41,209 nt of DNA. Source: Desulfobacteraceae bacterium (GTDB taxonomy: Bacteria; Desulfobacterota; Desulfobacteria; Desulfobacterales; ETH-SRB1). Below, piece by piece: positions 14,864 to 23,880 of the stretch. Position numbers and translations under genes: made by a program. The number at the start of each line of letters is the position of its first letter. Positions within the stretch are counted from its first letter, which is position 1. Under the pieces are notes generated by a model, which saw only the letters and a list, made by a program, of their open reading frames with translations, did not search any database and was not told where the DNA came from. The DNA lies in the NCBI GenBank assembly GCA_030593145.1, contig JAUVHU010000012.1:1-41209 (forward strand). Reading direction: 5' to 3'.

Positions 14864-16894
14864 TTATAATAGTACCACAAAAAGAATACCAATAAAGATT
14901 GCCACAATATATGCAAGATTAAATGCCAGATCCTCGGACTCGGTCTGCAATCGTAAAAACAGTGCCGGGATTCTATTGGCAACAAATCCTGGGATTTTTG
15001 TATGTGCCAGATCATCAAAACTTTTTTCAATCTTGAAACCCACAATATTACCAAGTTTAAGCGTTCCGTTCATGATAAATTTTAAATAAAAAGCATCTAT
15101 ATACCATCTATTCCAGAAGAATTGATGAAAGGATCGTAGAATTGAATTACCCTCCACAATAGCCTTTGGATCCCATTTCCTGGAAATGTATATCATATAG
15201 GCTGGTATGGCACCTAAAAATATAGACATTACAGAAAGCACTGAAACAAAGATATGATAATTGAACGGATGTTCTCCGGCATGCATAACCGGCAAATTTA
15301 ATGTGCCTGTCAAATTTGTACTAAATCCTTCTTGAATAATATGTTCAACCTTTGGGCCTAACAGTCCAAGGACAACTACAAGAACTGCCAGCACAGCACA
15401 CGCACCCCACATGGTTGGGGATGCCTCATGAAGATGGCCGCCTTCTTCTTTAACATGTTGTATATTTTTGCTCTCCGGCCCGAAAAATATCATGCCTACC
15501 ATACGTGTTGTATAGAATGCTGTCAGCACTACGGTTAACATTGATAAAACAAATATCGGCATATGATGAGCTTCAAGGGCCTTGAGCAGGATCATATCTT
15601 TGCTCCAGAATCCCGGCAAAGGCGGAAGCCCCATCAAACATAGAGCGGCAATTAACATAGCTATCCACGTAATGGGCATATATTTCTTCATTGATCCCAT
15701 ATCATTCATGTATATTGAATGCGCTGCATGTATTATAGAACCTGCACATAAAAATAGACATGCTTTGAATACTGCATGGCTGACGAGATGAAAGATCCCG
15801 GATGTTGTGCCACCAACTAGAACCGACTGGCTTAAACCAGCCATACCCAGTCCAACCCACATGTAGCCGATCTGGCTGACTGTAGAAAATGCAAGCGCCT
15901 TTTTAAGTTCGAGTGCAACCAAACCCTGTGTCGCAGCAACAAAGGCTGTAATTACTCCAACCCATGCTACAATTGTAAAAAACATGGATGCTTCTTCCAC
16001 ACCTGCTACCCAGTAACCATAGTAAAAAATTGGAATAAACCTTGCGACCAGATAAACACCGCTTTTTACCATTGTTGCAGCATGAATCAAAGCTGATACA
16101 GGTCCCGGGCCTGCCATTGCTTCAGGAAGCCATTCATGAAATGGAAACTGAGCCGACTTCCCAATAGGACCCGCCAGAAGCAAACAAGTTGCAAGTATAA
16201 TCATACCTGGTGTCTTTGCCATTTCAGGAATCCAGATAGCTGCAGTTGTATAAAGCTCCATAATGTTTAATGTTTTTGCATAGTAGTATACTACAAAAAT
16301 ACCACCCAGCATCAGCATATCACCCAAACCTGTAACAACCAGGGCTTTTAAACCACAATGCGATGGAGTAGTAAATTTAGTCGGAGCCGGTCCACCTATC
16401 CAGTACTTCTTTTCGTCTCTCCAGTAATAACCGATCAAAGCGTAGCTACACAAACCAACCAGCTTCCATCCAACAAAAAGAAACAATAAGTTATTGACAA
16501 GAACGAGTAAAAGCATACTGCCAATAAACAGATTAACCAGCATCAAAAATCTGGTTTTCCCAGGATCTCCCTCCATATATCCAAGGCAATAAACCGCGAT
16601 AACACTGCTTACAATCGCAACAACATTGGCCAGAATAATGCTCAATGGATCTACCAATATACCGAATTCTACCACTATAGGCACATTAATCCATATGATT
16701 GAACTTTCCATCGGCAATACTTCGGGATGAAACAAATTCGGCAATATCATTAGACTGGCGGCTGCGGACAGCAATGGGAAAAATACGGCTGCCGCGCTTC
16801 GTAGGGTGGGATTGATCCGATCCATCAAAGCGATCATTACTACACCTATGAAGGGAAAAATCATACACAACCATGCGAGTTGCAACGTATCCAC
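14864..16894 (-). CDS. NuoL/MrpA-like antiporter subunit with Lys144 in place of the helix-5 Glu
   Basis: A 676-residue membrane subunit of the NuoL family with about 16 helices. Conserved NuoL blocks are present: GKSAQFPFHEWLPEAM (245-260) containing Lys246, and VSALIHAATMVKSGVYL (266-282) with the conserved His271 and Lys277. In helix 5 the normal (F)VGWE-x-VGLCSYLLIG reads VGWKLVGLCSYALIG, so the functionally essential Glu144 is Lys (codon AAG at 16463-16465 on the minus strand). It starts at GTG 16894 after AGGAGG. It belongs to the Mrp-type operon; there are no NADH-binding Nuo genes nearby. Confidence 0.88.
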   Translation of the reverse strand: MDTLQLAWLCMIFPFIGVVMIALMDRINPTLRSAAAVFFPLLSAAASLMILPNLFHPEVLPMESSIIWINVPIVVEFGILVDPLSIILANVVAIVSSVIAVYCLGYMEGDPGKTRFLMLVNLFIGSMLLLVLVNNLLFLFVGWKLVGLCSYALIGYYWRDEKKYWIGGPAPTKFTTPSHCGLKALVVTGLGDMLMLGGIFVVYYYAKTLNIMELYTTAAIWIPEMAKTPGMIILATCLLLAGPIGKSAQFPFHEWLPEAMAGPGPVSALIHAATMVKSGVYLVARFIPIFYYGYWVAGVEEASMFFTIVAWVGVITAFVAATQGLVALELKKALAFSTVSQIGYMWVGLGMAGLSQSVLVGGTTSGIFHLVSHAVFKACLFLCAGSIIHAAHSIYMNDMGSMKKYMPITWIAMLIAALCLMGLPPLPGFWSKDMILLKALEAHHMPIFVLSMLTVVLTAFYTTRMVGMIFFGPESKNIQHVKEEGGHLHEASPTMWGACAVLAVLVVVLGLLGPKVEHIIQEGFSTNLTGTLNLPVMHAGEHPFNYHIFVSVLSVMSIFLGAIPAYMIYISRKWDPKAIVEGNSILRSFHQFFWNRWYIDAFYLKFIMNGTLKLGNIVGFKIEKSFDDLAHTKIPGFVANRIPALFLRLQTESEDLAFNLAYIVAIFIGILFVVLL

Positions 16895-16945
16895 GTATCG
16901 ACCTCCTAAAAAAGATGATGTGTAATCATCCCTGTTCTCATCATG

Positions 16946-18439
16946 TTAAAAACTTGCCGGAATGATATGTTGAATCACTGTATTAATTATCTCAGGACTG
17001 AAAACACCACAAACCAGTATCCCGGTAGCCATAATCAGTATAGGTATAAGCATACTTAATGGAGCTTCATCTAACCTGTATGCTACATATGGTGTTGTTC
17101 TTGAATAATCAGGAATTACATCTTCAAACGCTGCAATCTTTATGACCCTGAAGAAGTAAATAACATTAAGAATACTACTCGTTAACAACACAGCTACAAA
17201 AACCCACTGTTTAGCATCAATTGATCCTATGATTAAATACAGCTTACTGAAAAAGCCACATGTCGGCGGTATTCCAACCATAGAAAAAGCACCAATTAAA
17301 AATGCCGACATGGTAAACGGCATTTTTCTGTAAAGATCTTTAAATCCTAATATATTACAGGATCCTGTCTTGTATATGATAGCCCCTGCAACCATAAATA
17401 CACAGGCTTTAGTAAATGCCTCGTTCAGTATGTGTAAAACCGCGCCCGTAAGACCAGCCTCGTTTGCCAGCCCTATGCCTAATGCGATGTATCCAATCTG
17501 AGCCACGACTGAATATGAAAGCATCTTCTTTAAATCTGATTGCGCTATGGCATATATGGATCCGGCAATTACTGAAACAGCGGCAATCCATGTCAGTATA
17601 CTTGCAAGCGGAATAACGTCCACAAAGAAATATGGCTTAAAGACGGTAAAAAAGATTCTAATCATAAGATAGGCGGCAACCTTTGTCATCAAAGGTGCTA
17701 TAAGAGCACTTACCGCTGAAGGAGCATCTGAGTATGCGCCGGGCGCCCAGGCATGTAAAGGATATACAGCCATTTTTAATGCTATGCCCACAAGCATAAA
17801 AACCCCTGCTGTTAATACTATCTTTGAACCATAGAGCGATGGCAATATCTCTGCCACATCCAGCATGTTAAGCGACCCGGTTACTAAATATATATAGCCA
17901 ACGCCAAGAAGATAAAATGACGCGCCAACCGTACCCATTACAACATATTTGAACGCTGAGTAAGAAGCGCCTTTTCTTCCGACACCTATTAAAGCGTAAC
18001 ATGATATAGCTGCGATTTCCAAGAATACAAAAACGTTAAACAGATCGCCGGTTATAACTATGCCCATCAATCCGGTTATAAGAAGCAGATAAAGACTGTA
18101 AAATGGAACTATTTTATCCGGAATCTCCTTTTCTATACTCTTTTTAGAGTAAATAGTTACAACAAGGCTAACGAACGAAATTATGACCAGCATAAATGCG
18201 TTCAGATAATCCACTACATACTCTATTCCCCAGGGCGGTTCCCAGCCCCCGAGCCAGTAGCGAATAGTACCATTAGCCATTACGTCCTTCATTACGCCGA
18301 TCGACAATAAAAAGACTGTTGCAAGTACCGCTACAACTAAACCACAGCTAAGCCTCTTGTTCCACCAACCAATCACAAAAATAAGCAAAGCCGAGATAAA
18401 TGGCACCATTATAATAAATGCTGGATAATTTGCGCTCAT
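16946..18439 (-). CDS. mrpD: Mrp antiporter subunit D
   Basis: A 497-residue, 14-helix proton-conducting subunit. The catalytic residues of the family are all visible: Glu141 (VFVFLEIAAISCYALI) in helix 5, Lys222 (ALKMAVYPLHAWAP) in helix 7 and Lys253 (APLMTKVAAYLMIR) in helix 8. That makes it the best-conserved of the three large antiporter subunits in this operon. MrpA and MrpD together are thought to carry sodium and protons in opposite directions. It follows mrpC by 28 bases. Confidence 0.92.
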   Translation of the reverse strand: MSANYPAFIIMVPFISALLIFVIGWWNKRLSCGLVVAVLATVFLLSIGVMKDVMANGTIRYWLGGWEPPWGIEYVVDYLNAFMLVIISFVSLVVTIYSKKSIEKEIPDKIVPFYSLYLLLITGLMGIVITGDLFNVFVFLEIAAISCYALIGVGRKGASYSAFKYVVMGTVGASFYLLGVGYIYLVTGSLNMLDVAEILPSLYGSKIVLTAGVFMLVGIALKMAVYPLHAWAPGAYSDAPSAVSALIAPLMTKVAAYLMIRIFFTVFKPYFFVDVIPLASILTWIAAVSVIAGSIYAIAQSDLKKMLSYSVVAQIGYIALGIGLANEAGLTGAVLHILNEAFTKACVFMVAGAIIYKTGSCNILGFKDLYRKMPFTMSAFLIGAFSMVGIPPTCGFFSKLYLIIGSIDAKQWVFVAVLLTSSILNVIYFFRVIKIAAFEDVIPDYSRTTPYVAYRLDEAPLSMLIPILIMATGILVCGVFSPEIINTVIQHIIPASF

Positions 18440-18467
18440 TTTTTATTCCAATCCGAGATATTTGTGT

Positions 18468-18875
18468 TTATAAAGCAGCTTCTTGCTTCCTGATTTCAAC
18501 GATTTCATCCCCTTCAAGTGTTCCATATCTCTTGTAAATCCGCATCAACAATGCCACTGCAATTCCAAATGTTGCAACCATAACAACAATAGCTGTGAGC
18601 ATAAGAACATGGGGAAGAGGATTAAGATACTGGATAGCATGAACAGTCCCAGGTATTACATGACCATGTAAATGTGGATCACCCATCACAATGGGAACAG
18701 TAGCACCTCCACTCTTTACGCTGGTAGATATGAAAAAAAGAATTATGGCTGTCTGAAACAAGGTCATGCCCACTACCTTTTTAGCCAGGTTGTTTTTGGC
18801 TATCATCCCATAAAGCCCTATCATCATCAAAATGATATAAATCCAGTAATTATACTTGGCAATTATAAAATCCAT
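18468..18875 (-). CDS. mrpC: Mrp antiporter subunit C (NuoK-like)
   Basis: Small membrane subunit of 135 residues with three helices, homologous to NuoK. The motifs PLPHVLMLTAIVVMVA and GIAVALLMRIYKRYGT are typical. It should form part of the core bundle that links MrpA and MrpD. The start at 18875 is preceded by AGGAGG and comes three bases after the mrpB stop. Confidence 0.92.
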   Translation of the reverse strand: MDFIIAKYNYWIYIILMMIGLYGMIAKNNLAKKVVGMTLFQTAIILFFISTSVKSGGATVPIVMGDPHLHGHVIPGTVHAIQYLNPLPHVLMLTAIVVMVATFGIAVALLMRIYKRYGTLEGDEIVEIRKQEAAL

Positions 18876-18878
18876 TAT

Positions 18879-19331
18879 TCAACTGCCTCCTAAATTTTCG
18901 CCTTTTGAGGCAAGGTCAATAAAGATGGAGACCAGGCAGGCCGCGACCGTAATTTCGACACCGATCTCTACACCTAAAATACCGAGCGCTCTTGCTTCCT
19001 CCGGACCAACCGGTAATATTTTGGAAAGAACACTATAATCTAATAAATTTCCTCCAAGCAAAATGCATAATACGCCTATACCTGCATAGATGAATACACC
19101 GCCACCATTGCAAATAACGTTGAATTTTTCTGAAAATCTTTCTGTCGTTTTTTCCAGGTCAAATGCAATAATAAGAAGTATAAAACTCGCCGCAACAAGG
19201 ACTCCGCCCTGGAAACCTCCTCCAGGGCTGTAATGCCCAAGAAAAAGAACATACAGAGCAAATGCCTGAATAAACGGCGTCAGCAGTCTTGCCAATGTCT
19301 CAACAATTAAATCGTCATGTTTTTTTATCAC
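18879..19331 (-). CDS. mrpB: Mrp antiporter subunit B
   Basis: MnhB-domain membrane protein with four helices. The family signature GHYSPGGGFQGGV lies near residues 32-44. I place the start at the GTG of 19331, eight bases after AAGGAGG and overlapping the stop of the preceding gene as GTGA; this gives 150 residues. An upstream ATG at 19364 would add 11 residues but has no ribosome-binding site. Confidence 0.9.
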   Translation of the reverse strand: MIKKHDDLIVETLARLLTPFIQAFALYVLFLGHYSPGGGFQGGVLVAASFILLIIAFDLEKTTERFSEKFNVICNGGGVFIYAGIGVLCILLGGNLLDYSVLSKILPVGPEEARALGILGVEIGVEITVAACLVSIFIDLASKGENLGGS

Positions 19332-19606
19332 TTGTGTTGCCTCCTTCTGAGCAACATTATGCATCCGATCGCGGCAACAAAGACAACCATTGCCTCTCCC
19401 ATGGTATCATAGCTCCTGTAGTCGGCAAGTACCGCTGTGACAATGTTGGGAGTATGTGTTTCCGTATCTGCTTTCTCTATATATCTTGGTGAGACATGCG
19501 TACTTGCAGGAGAATTCGGATCACCCCAATTGGGCATTTCAGGTGTGGAGTAAATAAGGAGTGCCGCTGTAGCCATTGTAACCAAAAAACCTAAGAACTT
19601 TCTCAA
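19328..19606 (-). CDS. MbhE-like small antiporter subunit
   Basis: A 92-residue protein with a helix at each end (about 5-20 and 70-87) and a polar loop between them containing HVSPRYIEKADTET and NIVTAVLADYRSYDTMGE. That loop and the GEAMVVFVAAIG helix are typical of the subunit E found in membrane-bound hydrogenases (Mbh) and Mrp operons, which corresponds to the C-terminal part of long MrpA. The start is TTG at 19606, with AGGAGG eight bases before it, overlapping the previous stop as TTGA. Confidence 0.8.
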   Translation of the reverse strand: MRKFLGFLVTMATAALLIYSTPEMPNWGDPNSPASTHVSPRYIEKADTETHTPNIVTAVLADYRSYDTMGEAMVVFVAAIGCIMLLRRRQHK

Positions 19607-19848
19607 TCTTTTGTCCTCCTTGTAGTATGGTATATTGCAGCAACAAAAAATACCGTACTTACACCGGCCCCAACAGTTGCCTCGGTAAATGCGACATCAA
19701 CAGCCCCCATCTCTGTCCAGAGCAGGCACATCAGAAAACTGTACGCGCCAAGGATAATAGCTGAACTCAAAAGATCTTTAACGCTGAGCGCGGCAATCCC
19801 CGTTATAAGAACAAGCAATAACAATATAAGATCGAGCTGCCAAATCAT
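19603..19848 (-). CDS. DUF4040 / MbhD-like antiporter subunit
   Basis: An 81-residue, three-helix membrane protein. The segment SAIILGAYSFLMCLLW followed by MGAVDVAFTEATVGAGVST is the MbhD/DUF4040 hallmark; the same domain forms the C-terminal extension of MrpA in Bacillus-type operons. Here MrpA is split, with this gene and the MbhE-like gene separate. ATG 19848 has GGAGG seven bases upstream and overlaps the mrpG stop as ATGA; an upstream ATG at 19869 is unlikely. Confidence 0.85.
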   Translation of the reverse strand: MIWQLDLILLLLVLITGIAALSVKDLLSSAIILGAYSFLMCLLWTEMGAVDVAFTEATVGAGVSTVFFVAAIYHTTRRTKD

Positions 19849-20180
19849 CTTGAGCCCTCCTTTGTCCATGGAACAACCCCGGAATCAAGCCCAGCCTTGA
19901 AAACTGCATGGGTAGCTGTAGGGTTGGCCAGAAAGATGAACACAGCAATAAATATTATTTTGACGGATGTCAGTATACTTGCCAGATCAAAACCACCATG
20001 CCCACCATGAAAAAGGTTATAAACAGCAAGTCCTAAAACTATAAGAAAACCTCCAAGGGTGTCACCTTTGCCGGTAGCATGCATTCTGGCATAAAAATCA
20101 GGAAACCGCAGAAGCCCTATAGTTGCCGCAAAAAAGAAAAAAAGGCCGCCTGAAACAAAAATTATGGTTACTATTTCCAT
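19845..20180 (-). CDS. mrpG: Mrp antiporter subunit G
   Basis: A 111-residue, three-helix protein. GLLRFPDFYARMHATGKGDTLG is the MnhG signature, near residues 22-43; the family also ends with LANPTATHA, present here. Its start codon directly follows the mrpF stop (TAAATG), so translation is coupled. Confidence 0.93.
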   Translation of the reverse strand: MEIVTIIFVSGGLFFFFAATIGLLRFPDFYARMHATGKGDTLGGFLIVLGLAVYNLFHGGHGGFDLASILTSVKIIFIAVFIFLANPTATHAVFKAGLDSGVVPWTKEGSR

Positions 20181-20492
20181 TTATGAAACCCCCTTCTTTC
20201 TTTCCTGAAAGTATTTTGAACCCGGCAATATACTTTTACGTACCCTAAAGAATTTTGCAGCCCCAAGTGTTGCGATAAAATTCAGCAAAGCATAAGCTAA
20301 AGCGATATCTACAAACATTTCCACCCTGCCGTAGATCATCCCCATAAGAAGAAGAGTCGCAGTAGTTTTATTGCCAATAGCTCCAACGGATATTATCCTG
20401 TCCATGACAGTAGGCCCAAAAACAACCCGATAAAGACAGAGCAGAACTAAAAAGCATAATATTAGACTGCTGTACAAAAAGAAAACATCCAT
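20181..20492 (-). CDS. mrpF: Mrp antiporter subunit F
   Basis: A 103-residue, three-helix protein with the MnhF motif GPTVMDRIISVGAIGNKT (27-44) and a conserved Asp in the third helix (VDIALAYALLNF). GGAGG stands nine bases before the ATG, overlapping the end of mrpE. The tail is basic and probably cytosolic. Confidence 0.93.
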   Translation of the reverse strand: MDVFFLYSSLILCFLVLLCLYRVVFGPTVMDRIISVGAIGNKTTATLLLMGMIYGRVEMFVDIALAYALLNFIATLGAAKFFRVRKSILPGSKYFQERKKGVS

Positions 20493-20495
20493 ATT

Positions 20496-20975
20496 TTAGT
20501 CCTCCGAAAAAACATGTGCAACTCTTTGTTCCATATCGCCGGACAATAAATCATCTATAACAGGCTGGCTTATACCATGAACAAGGTATTCATCACCCAC
20601 TATATCTGCTGTAATAGTCCCTGGAGTAAGGGTAATAGAGTTTGCAAATGTAACTTTTGAAATATCTGATTTTAGATTTACTTTGAATCTGATTAATTGA
20701 GGATTAATGAGTTCGGACATTTTTGGGCTTAATGCCAGACGTGCTACGTGAAAGTTGGCAAGAATGATCTGGTATATGAGCCAGGGAATATAAGTTATGA
20801 AACGGACAACTTCTTTTCCTCTCCCCTTCCTGCTTTCCTTAAATAGAAGGTCGCCAGACAAAAATGTAACAATCAGGCATGAAATAATTCCGAGCGAGGC
20901 ATGAAACAGATCAAACTTTCCTGCCATAACCATCCAGAAAACAAAAAGGATGATAAACGTGGCTATTAATCTCAT
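20496..20975 (-). CDS. mrpE: Mrp antiporter subunit E, first gene of the operon
   Basis: A 159-residue protein with two N-terminal helices and a cytosolic domain. ANSITLTPGTITADI (114-128) is the MnhE signature. Being the most upstream of ten tightly packed genes, it marks the operon start; the order is E-F-G-DUF4040-MbhE-B-C-D-NuoL-NuoM. The promoter must lie in 20976-21163, shared divergently with nfo, but I see no convincing hexamers on this strand. Confidence 0.9.
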   Translation of the reverse strand: MRLIATFIILFVFWMVMAGKFDLFHASLGIISCLIVTFLSGDLLFKESRKGRGKEVVRFITYIPWLIYQIILANFHVARLALSPKMSELINPQLIRFKVNLKSDISKVTFANSITLTPGTITADIVGDEYLVHGISQPVIDDLLSGDMEQRVAHVFSED

Positions 20976-21101
20976 AATACACCTTTTCTTAACTTGATTA
21001 TTGTCAATTTAGAAAGTTATTCTATTTGAATATGAAGACGTCCGCTTATACACCAACAACACAAAATATGTCAAGGATTTTTTCTTGACCCTATCTGCTC
21101 C

Positions 21102-21130
21102 TTGCAATTTATTGCCACAAGAATTATAAT
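21102..21130 (+). promoter_or_regulatory. probable promoter of nfo
   Basis: TTGCAA at 21102-21107 and TATAAT at 21125-21130 are separated by exactly 17 bases, a good sigma-70 arrangement, with the nfo ATG 34 bases downstream of the -10. It is in the 188-base divergent gap between mrpE and nfo. Confidence 0.6.
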
Positions 21131-21163
21131 AAATTTATTAGTATCAAAAGACTTGAGAATCAC

Positions 21164-22063
21164 ATGCATCGAAAAAATATAAAAAAAGTAAAAGATATAA
21201 AAAATTCATGCCTGCTTGGCGCACATTTTTCCATCGCAAAGGGTCTGCATAACGCCTTGTATGAGGCAAAAGCTTTAAACTGCACCGCTCTCCAGATATT
21301 TACGAAATCCGCGAGTACCTGGAAAGAACGGATAGTTACAGAAGACGAAATTGATCTTTTTTTAGAAGCGAAAACAAAGACAGGTATAACTTCAATTGCT
21401 TCCCACTCATCATATTTAATAAATTTAGCTGGATATGAAAACAAGAAGCGTCATATGTCATGCAGGGCTCTAAAACAGGAACTCATCAGATCTTCAATGT
21501 TAGGCATCCCTTTTGTTGTTCTTCACCCGGGTTCTCACATGGAAAAAGGTGAAAAAGAGGGAATCACCCGAATAGCTGAAAGTATTAATAAAATATTTTC
21601 TGAGACTCCCGGCATAAAAACACGCCTTTTGCTCGAAACCACCGCAGGCCAAGGTTCAAGCATAGGCCATACCTTCGAACACTTGGCATCCATAATTGAT
21701 ATGATTAAAAACAAAGACAGGGTCGGAGTCTGCCTTGACACATGTCATATCTTTGCTGCCGGCTATGACATCAGAACAAATACATCATACCTGAAAACAA
21801 TGGAGACATTCGATAGGATAATAGGCATTAATCAGCTTTATTTGATTCATTTAAATGATTCGAAAAAAGAACTTGACTCCAGGGTTGACAGACATGAACA
21901 TATTGGGCAGGGATTCATCGGATTAAAAGCTTTTGGATATTTCATGAATGATAAAAGATTTAAAAACATTCCAAAGATTATTGAGACACCAAAAGAAAAC
22001 GCCGCTTGCAGTTGTGATAAAACCAACTTAAATAAGCTAAGAGCAATGGTAATGGCGTCGTAA
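21164..22063 (+). CDS. nfo: endonuclease IV (AP endonuclease)
   Basis: Cuts DNA 5' of abasic sites in base excision repair, using three zinc ions. All nine metal ligands of E. coli Nfo have counterparts: His81, His121, Glu158, Asp192, His195, His229, Asp242, His244 and Glu274, in motifs VLHPGSH, LLLETTAGQG, VCLDTCHIFAAGYDI, DRHEHIGQG and IETPKE. The 299-residue product is slightly longer than the 285 of E. coli because of a basic N-terminal extension (about 15 residues). The last codons and TAA stop fall at the left end of a short repeat element (22058-22180). Confidence 0.95.
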   Translation: MHRKNIKKVKDIKNSCLLGAHFSIAKGLHNALYEAKALNCTALQIFTKSASTWKERIVTEDEIDLFLEAKTKTGITSIASHSSYLINLAGYENKKRHMSCRALKQELIRSSMLGIPFVVLHPGSHMEKGEKEGITRIAESINKIFSETPGIKTRLLLETTAGQGSSIGHTFEHLASIIDMIKNKDRVGVCLDTCHIFAAGYDIRTNTSYLKTMETFDRIIGINQLYLIHLNDSKKELDSRVDRHEHIGQGFIGLKAFGYFMNDKRFKNIPKIIETPKENAACSCDKTNLNKLRAMVMAS

Positions 22064-22180
22064 AAAGTACAAAAATTGCTATTTACGAAATGTGTCAAGT
22101 ATTAAGTATTTGACATGACAGTTAAATATTTCATCTTAACACCTAACACTTAATGAATTCGACTTTTTACTAATTCATCA
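22058..22180. repeat. short inverted-repeat element, family 2, copy B
   Basis: It shares with 35620-35769 a left block (TCGTAAAAAGT, then AAAATTGCTATTTACGAAAT and TGTCAAG), the middle word AACACCTAACACTT, and a right block TGAATTCGAC..TTTAC..AATTCATCA. The first bases overlap the end of nfo and supply its TAA. The left terminal repeat is eroded here (TCGTAAA is kept, TGATGAAT is not). Confidence 0.65.
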
Positions 22181-22203
22181 ATCATAAAAAGGCCATAAAT
22201 AAA

Positions 22204-23880
22204 ATGAATATAGAACATGAACAGATAGATTTTGACATACTTTTTGTTGGAGGCGGCCCTGCAAGCCTTGCAGGCGCCATTAGATTGATGCAGTTAGCCA
22301 AACAAAAAAAGATAAACCTTGAGGTGGCTATTATTGAAAAAGGGGCTGAAATAGGATCACACGCTTTGAGTGGAGCTGTGTTGAACCCTGTTGCATTAAA
22401 GGAGCTTATGCCTGATTTTCTTGAAAGAGGATGCCCGATTGAAACAACTGTAAGAGAAGACGAATTTTACTTTCTGACCGAAAGCAAATATTATCGTCTC
22501 CCTTATACGCCGCGATATATGCGAAACAAAGGCTTTTACATTATAAGCCTTTCACGGTTCACAAGATGGCTTGCCGGAATTGCCGAAGAACTTGGAATAA
22601 ACATCTTTACGGGTTTTGCGGGAAAAGAGGTCCTTTACTCTCCGGATAACAAGTCAATCGTCGGAATACGCACAGGAGATAAGGGATTTGATAAAGAAGG
22701 TAAACCTAAAGGCAATTTTGAGCCCGGAATAGATATATTGGCCAAAGTTACTGTGTTCGGTGAAGGTGCAAAAGGAAGCCTTGTGCAAGATATTGCAAAC
22801 AAGCTTGATATTTTTTCAGGAAAGATGCCACAGATTTTTGAAACAGGCATCAAAGAGGTTATACAACTTCCGGAAAACAACTATTTTAAGACCAGCAAAG
22901 GCAATGATATCCATACATTCGGCTATCCGCTGGGCATCAATACACCTGGCGGCGGTTTTATTTATGAAATGGAAGATAACAAAGCATCCCTTGGATTTCT
23001 TGCAGGTCTTTCATATCAGGAGCCTATGCTTGACCTGTACGAGGAGTTCATTAAATTCAAACATCATCCTTTGGTATCACAAATCATTCAAAACGGTAAG
23101 GTAATCGAACAGGGAGCAAGAACCGTTTCCTCCGGAGGATATTATACTATTCCCAGACTCGCTGTCAATGGAGGACTATTCATCGGCGGCAGTGCGTCAA
23201 TGCAGAATACTCCGGGGCTAAAAGGCATACATGTTTCCATGGAATCCGGTATGCTGGCAGCAGGGGCAATAATAAAAGCCTGCGAAAAAAGCAGTTTTAC
23301 ACAGGAAGCGCTCGGTAATTATCATGAATTGTTTGAAAAAAGCTGGTTAAAAAAAGAGATTTATGAAGGTAGAAACTTTTCCCAGGCCATGTCAAAAAAA
23401 GGATTAATAAAATTTATACATCTTGGCGCTCAATATTTCACAAAAGGACGCGGAATATGTGACAAAATGCCTGTTGAAGGAGATTACAAAACCATGCTGC
23501 CTGTAAAAGCGGATACTAAAGACTTTAAAGATATAGGTCTTGATAAAAAGCTTTTTGACAGTGTTTTATATGTTGACAAACTTACAGGAGTTTATCTGTC
23601 CAAGACCATGCACAGAGAGGATCAGCCATGCCATATTGTTATCCACGATCAAAATCTGTGCATGAATGAATGTTATACTACCTATCAATGCCCCTGTATA
23701 AGATTCTGCCCGGGTAATGTTTACGAAATCGAAACAGATGAGAACGGATCCACAAGACGGCTTAAACTTAACCCGTCTAATTGCCTGCACTGCAAAACGT
23801 GTGAAATAAAGGATCCTTACGAAAACATAACATGGACATGTCCTGAAGGCGGAGAGGGACCGGGTTATACAATATTGTAG
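22204..23880 (+). CDS. electron transfer flavoprotein-ubiquinone (menaquinone) oxidoreductase
   Basis: Membrane-bound FAD and iron-sulfur enzyme that passes electrons from ETF to the quinone pool, as in beta-oxidation. It opens with a dinucleotide-binding fold (DILFVGGGPASLAGAIRL) followed by KGAEIGSHALSGAVL. The C-terminal [4Fe-4S] ligands C502, C527, C530 and C533 have the same 25-3-3 spacing as in the human enzyme, followed by CEIKDPYENITWTCPEGG. At 558 residues it is full length. No etfAB lies in the window. GGxGPxY near the C-terminus is conserved. The nearest ribosome-binding site is weak (AAGG, 11 bases upstream). Confidence 0.94.
   Translation: MNIEHEQIDFDILFVGGGPASLAGAIRLMQLAKQKKINLEVAIIEKGAEIGSHALSGAVLNPVALKELMPDFLERGCPIETTVREDEFYFLTESKYYRLPYTPRYMRNKGFYIISLSRFTRWLAGIAEELGINIFTGFAGKEVLYSPDNKSIVGIRTGDKGFDKEGKPKGNFEPGIDILAKVTVFGEGAKGSLVQDIANKLDIFSGKMPQIFETGIKEVIQLPENNYFKTSKGNDIHTFGYPLGINTPGGGFIYEMEDNKASLGFLAGLSYQEPMLDLYEEFIKFKHHPLVSQIIQNGKVIEQGARTVSSGGYYTIPRLAVNGGLFIGGSASMQNTPGLKGIHVSMESGMLAAGAIIKACEKSSFTQEALGNYHELFEKSWLKKEIYEGRNFSQAMSKKGLIKFIHLGAQYFTKGRGICDKMPVEGDYKTMLPVKADTKDFKDIGLDKKLFDSVLYVDKLTGVYLSKTMHREDQPCHIVIHDQNLCMNECYTTYQCPCIRFCPGNVYEIETDENGSTRRLKLNPSNCLHCKTCEIKDPYENITWTCPEGGEGPGYTIL

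Noticed and set aside
13321-16894. Considered whether the NuoL/NuoM-like genes are part of a NADH dehydrogenase (complex I).
   Set aside because: They are contiguous with mrpEFG-B-C-D and no nuoA-K or NADH-binding subunits are nearby.
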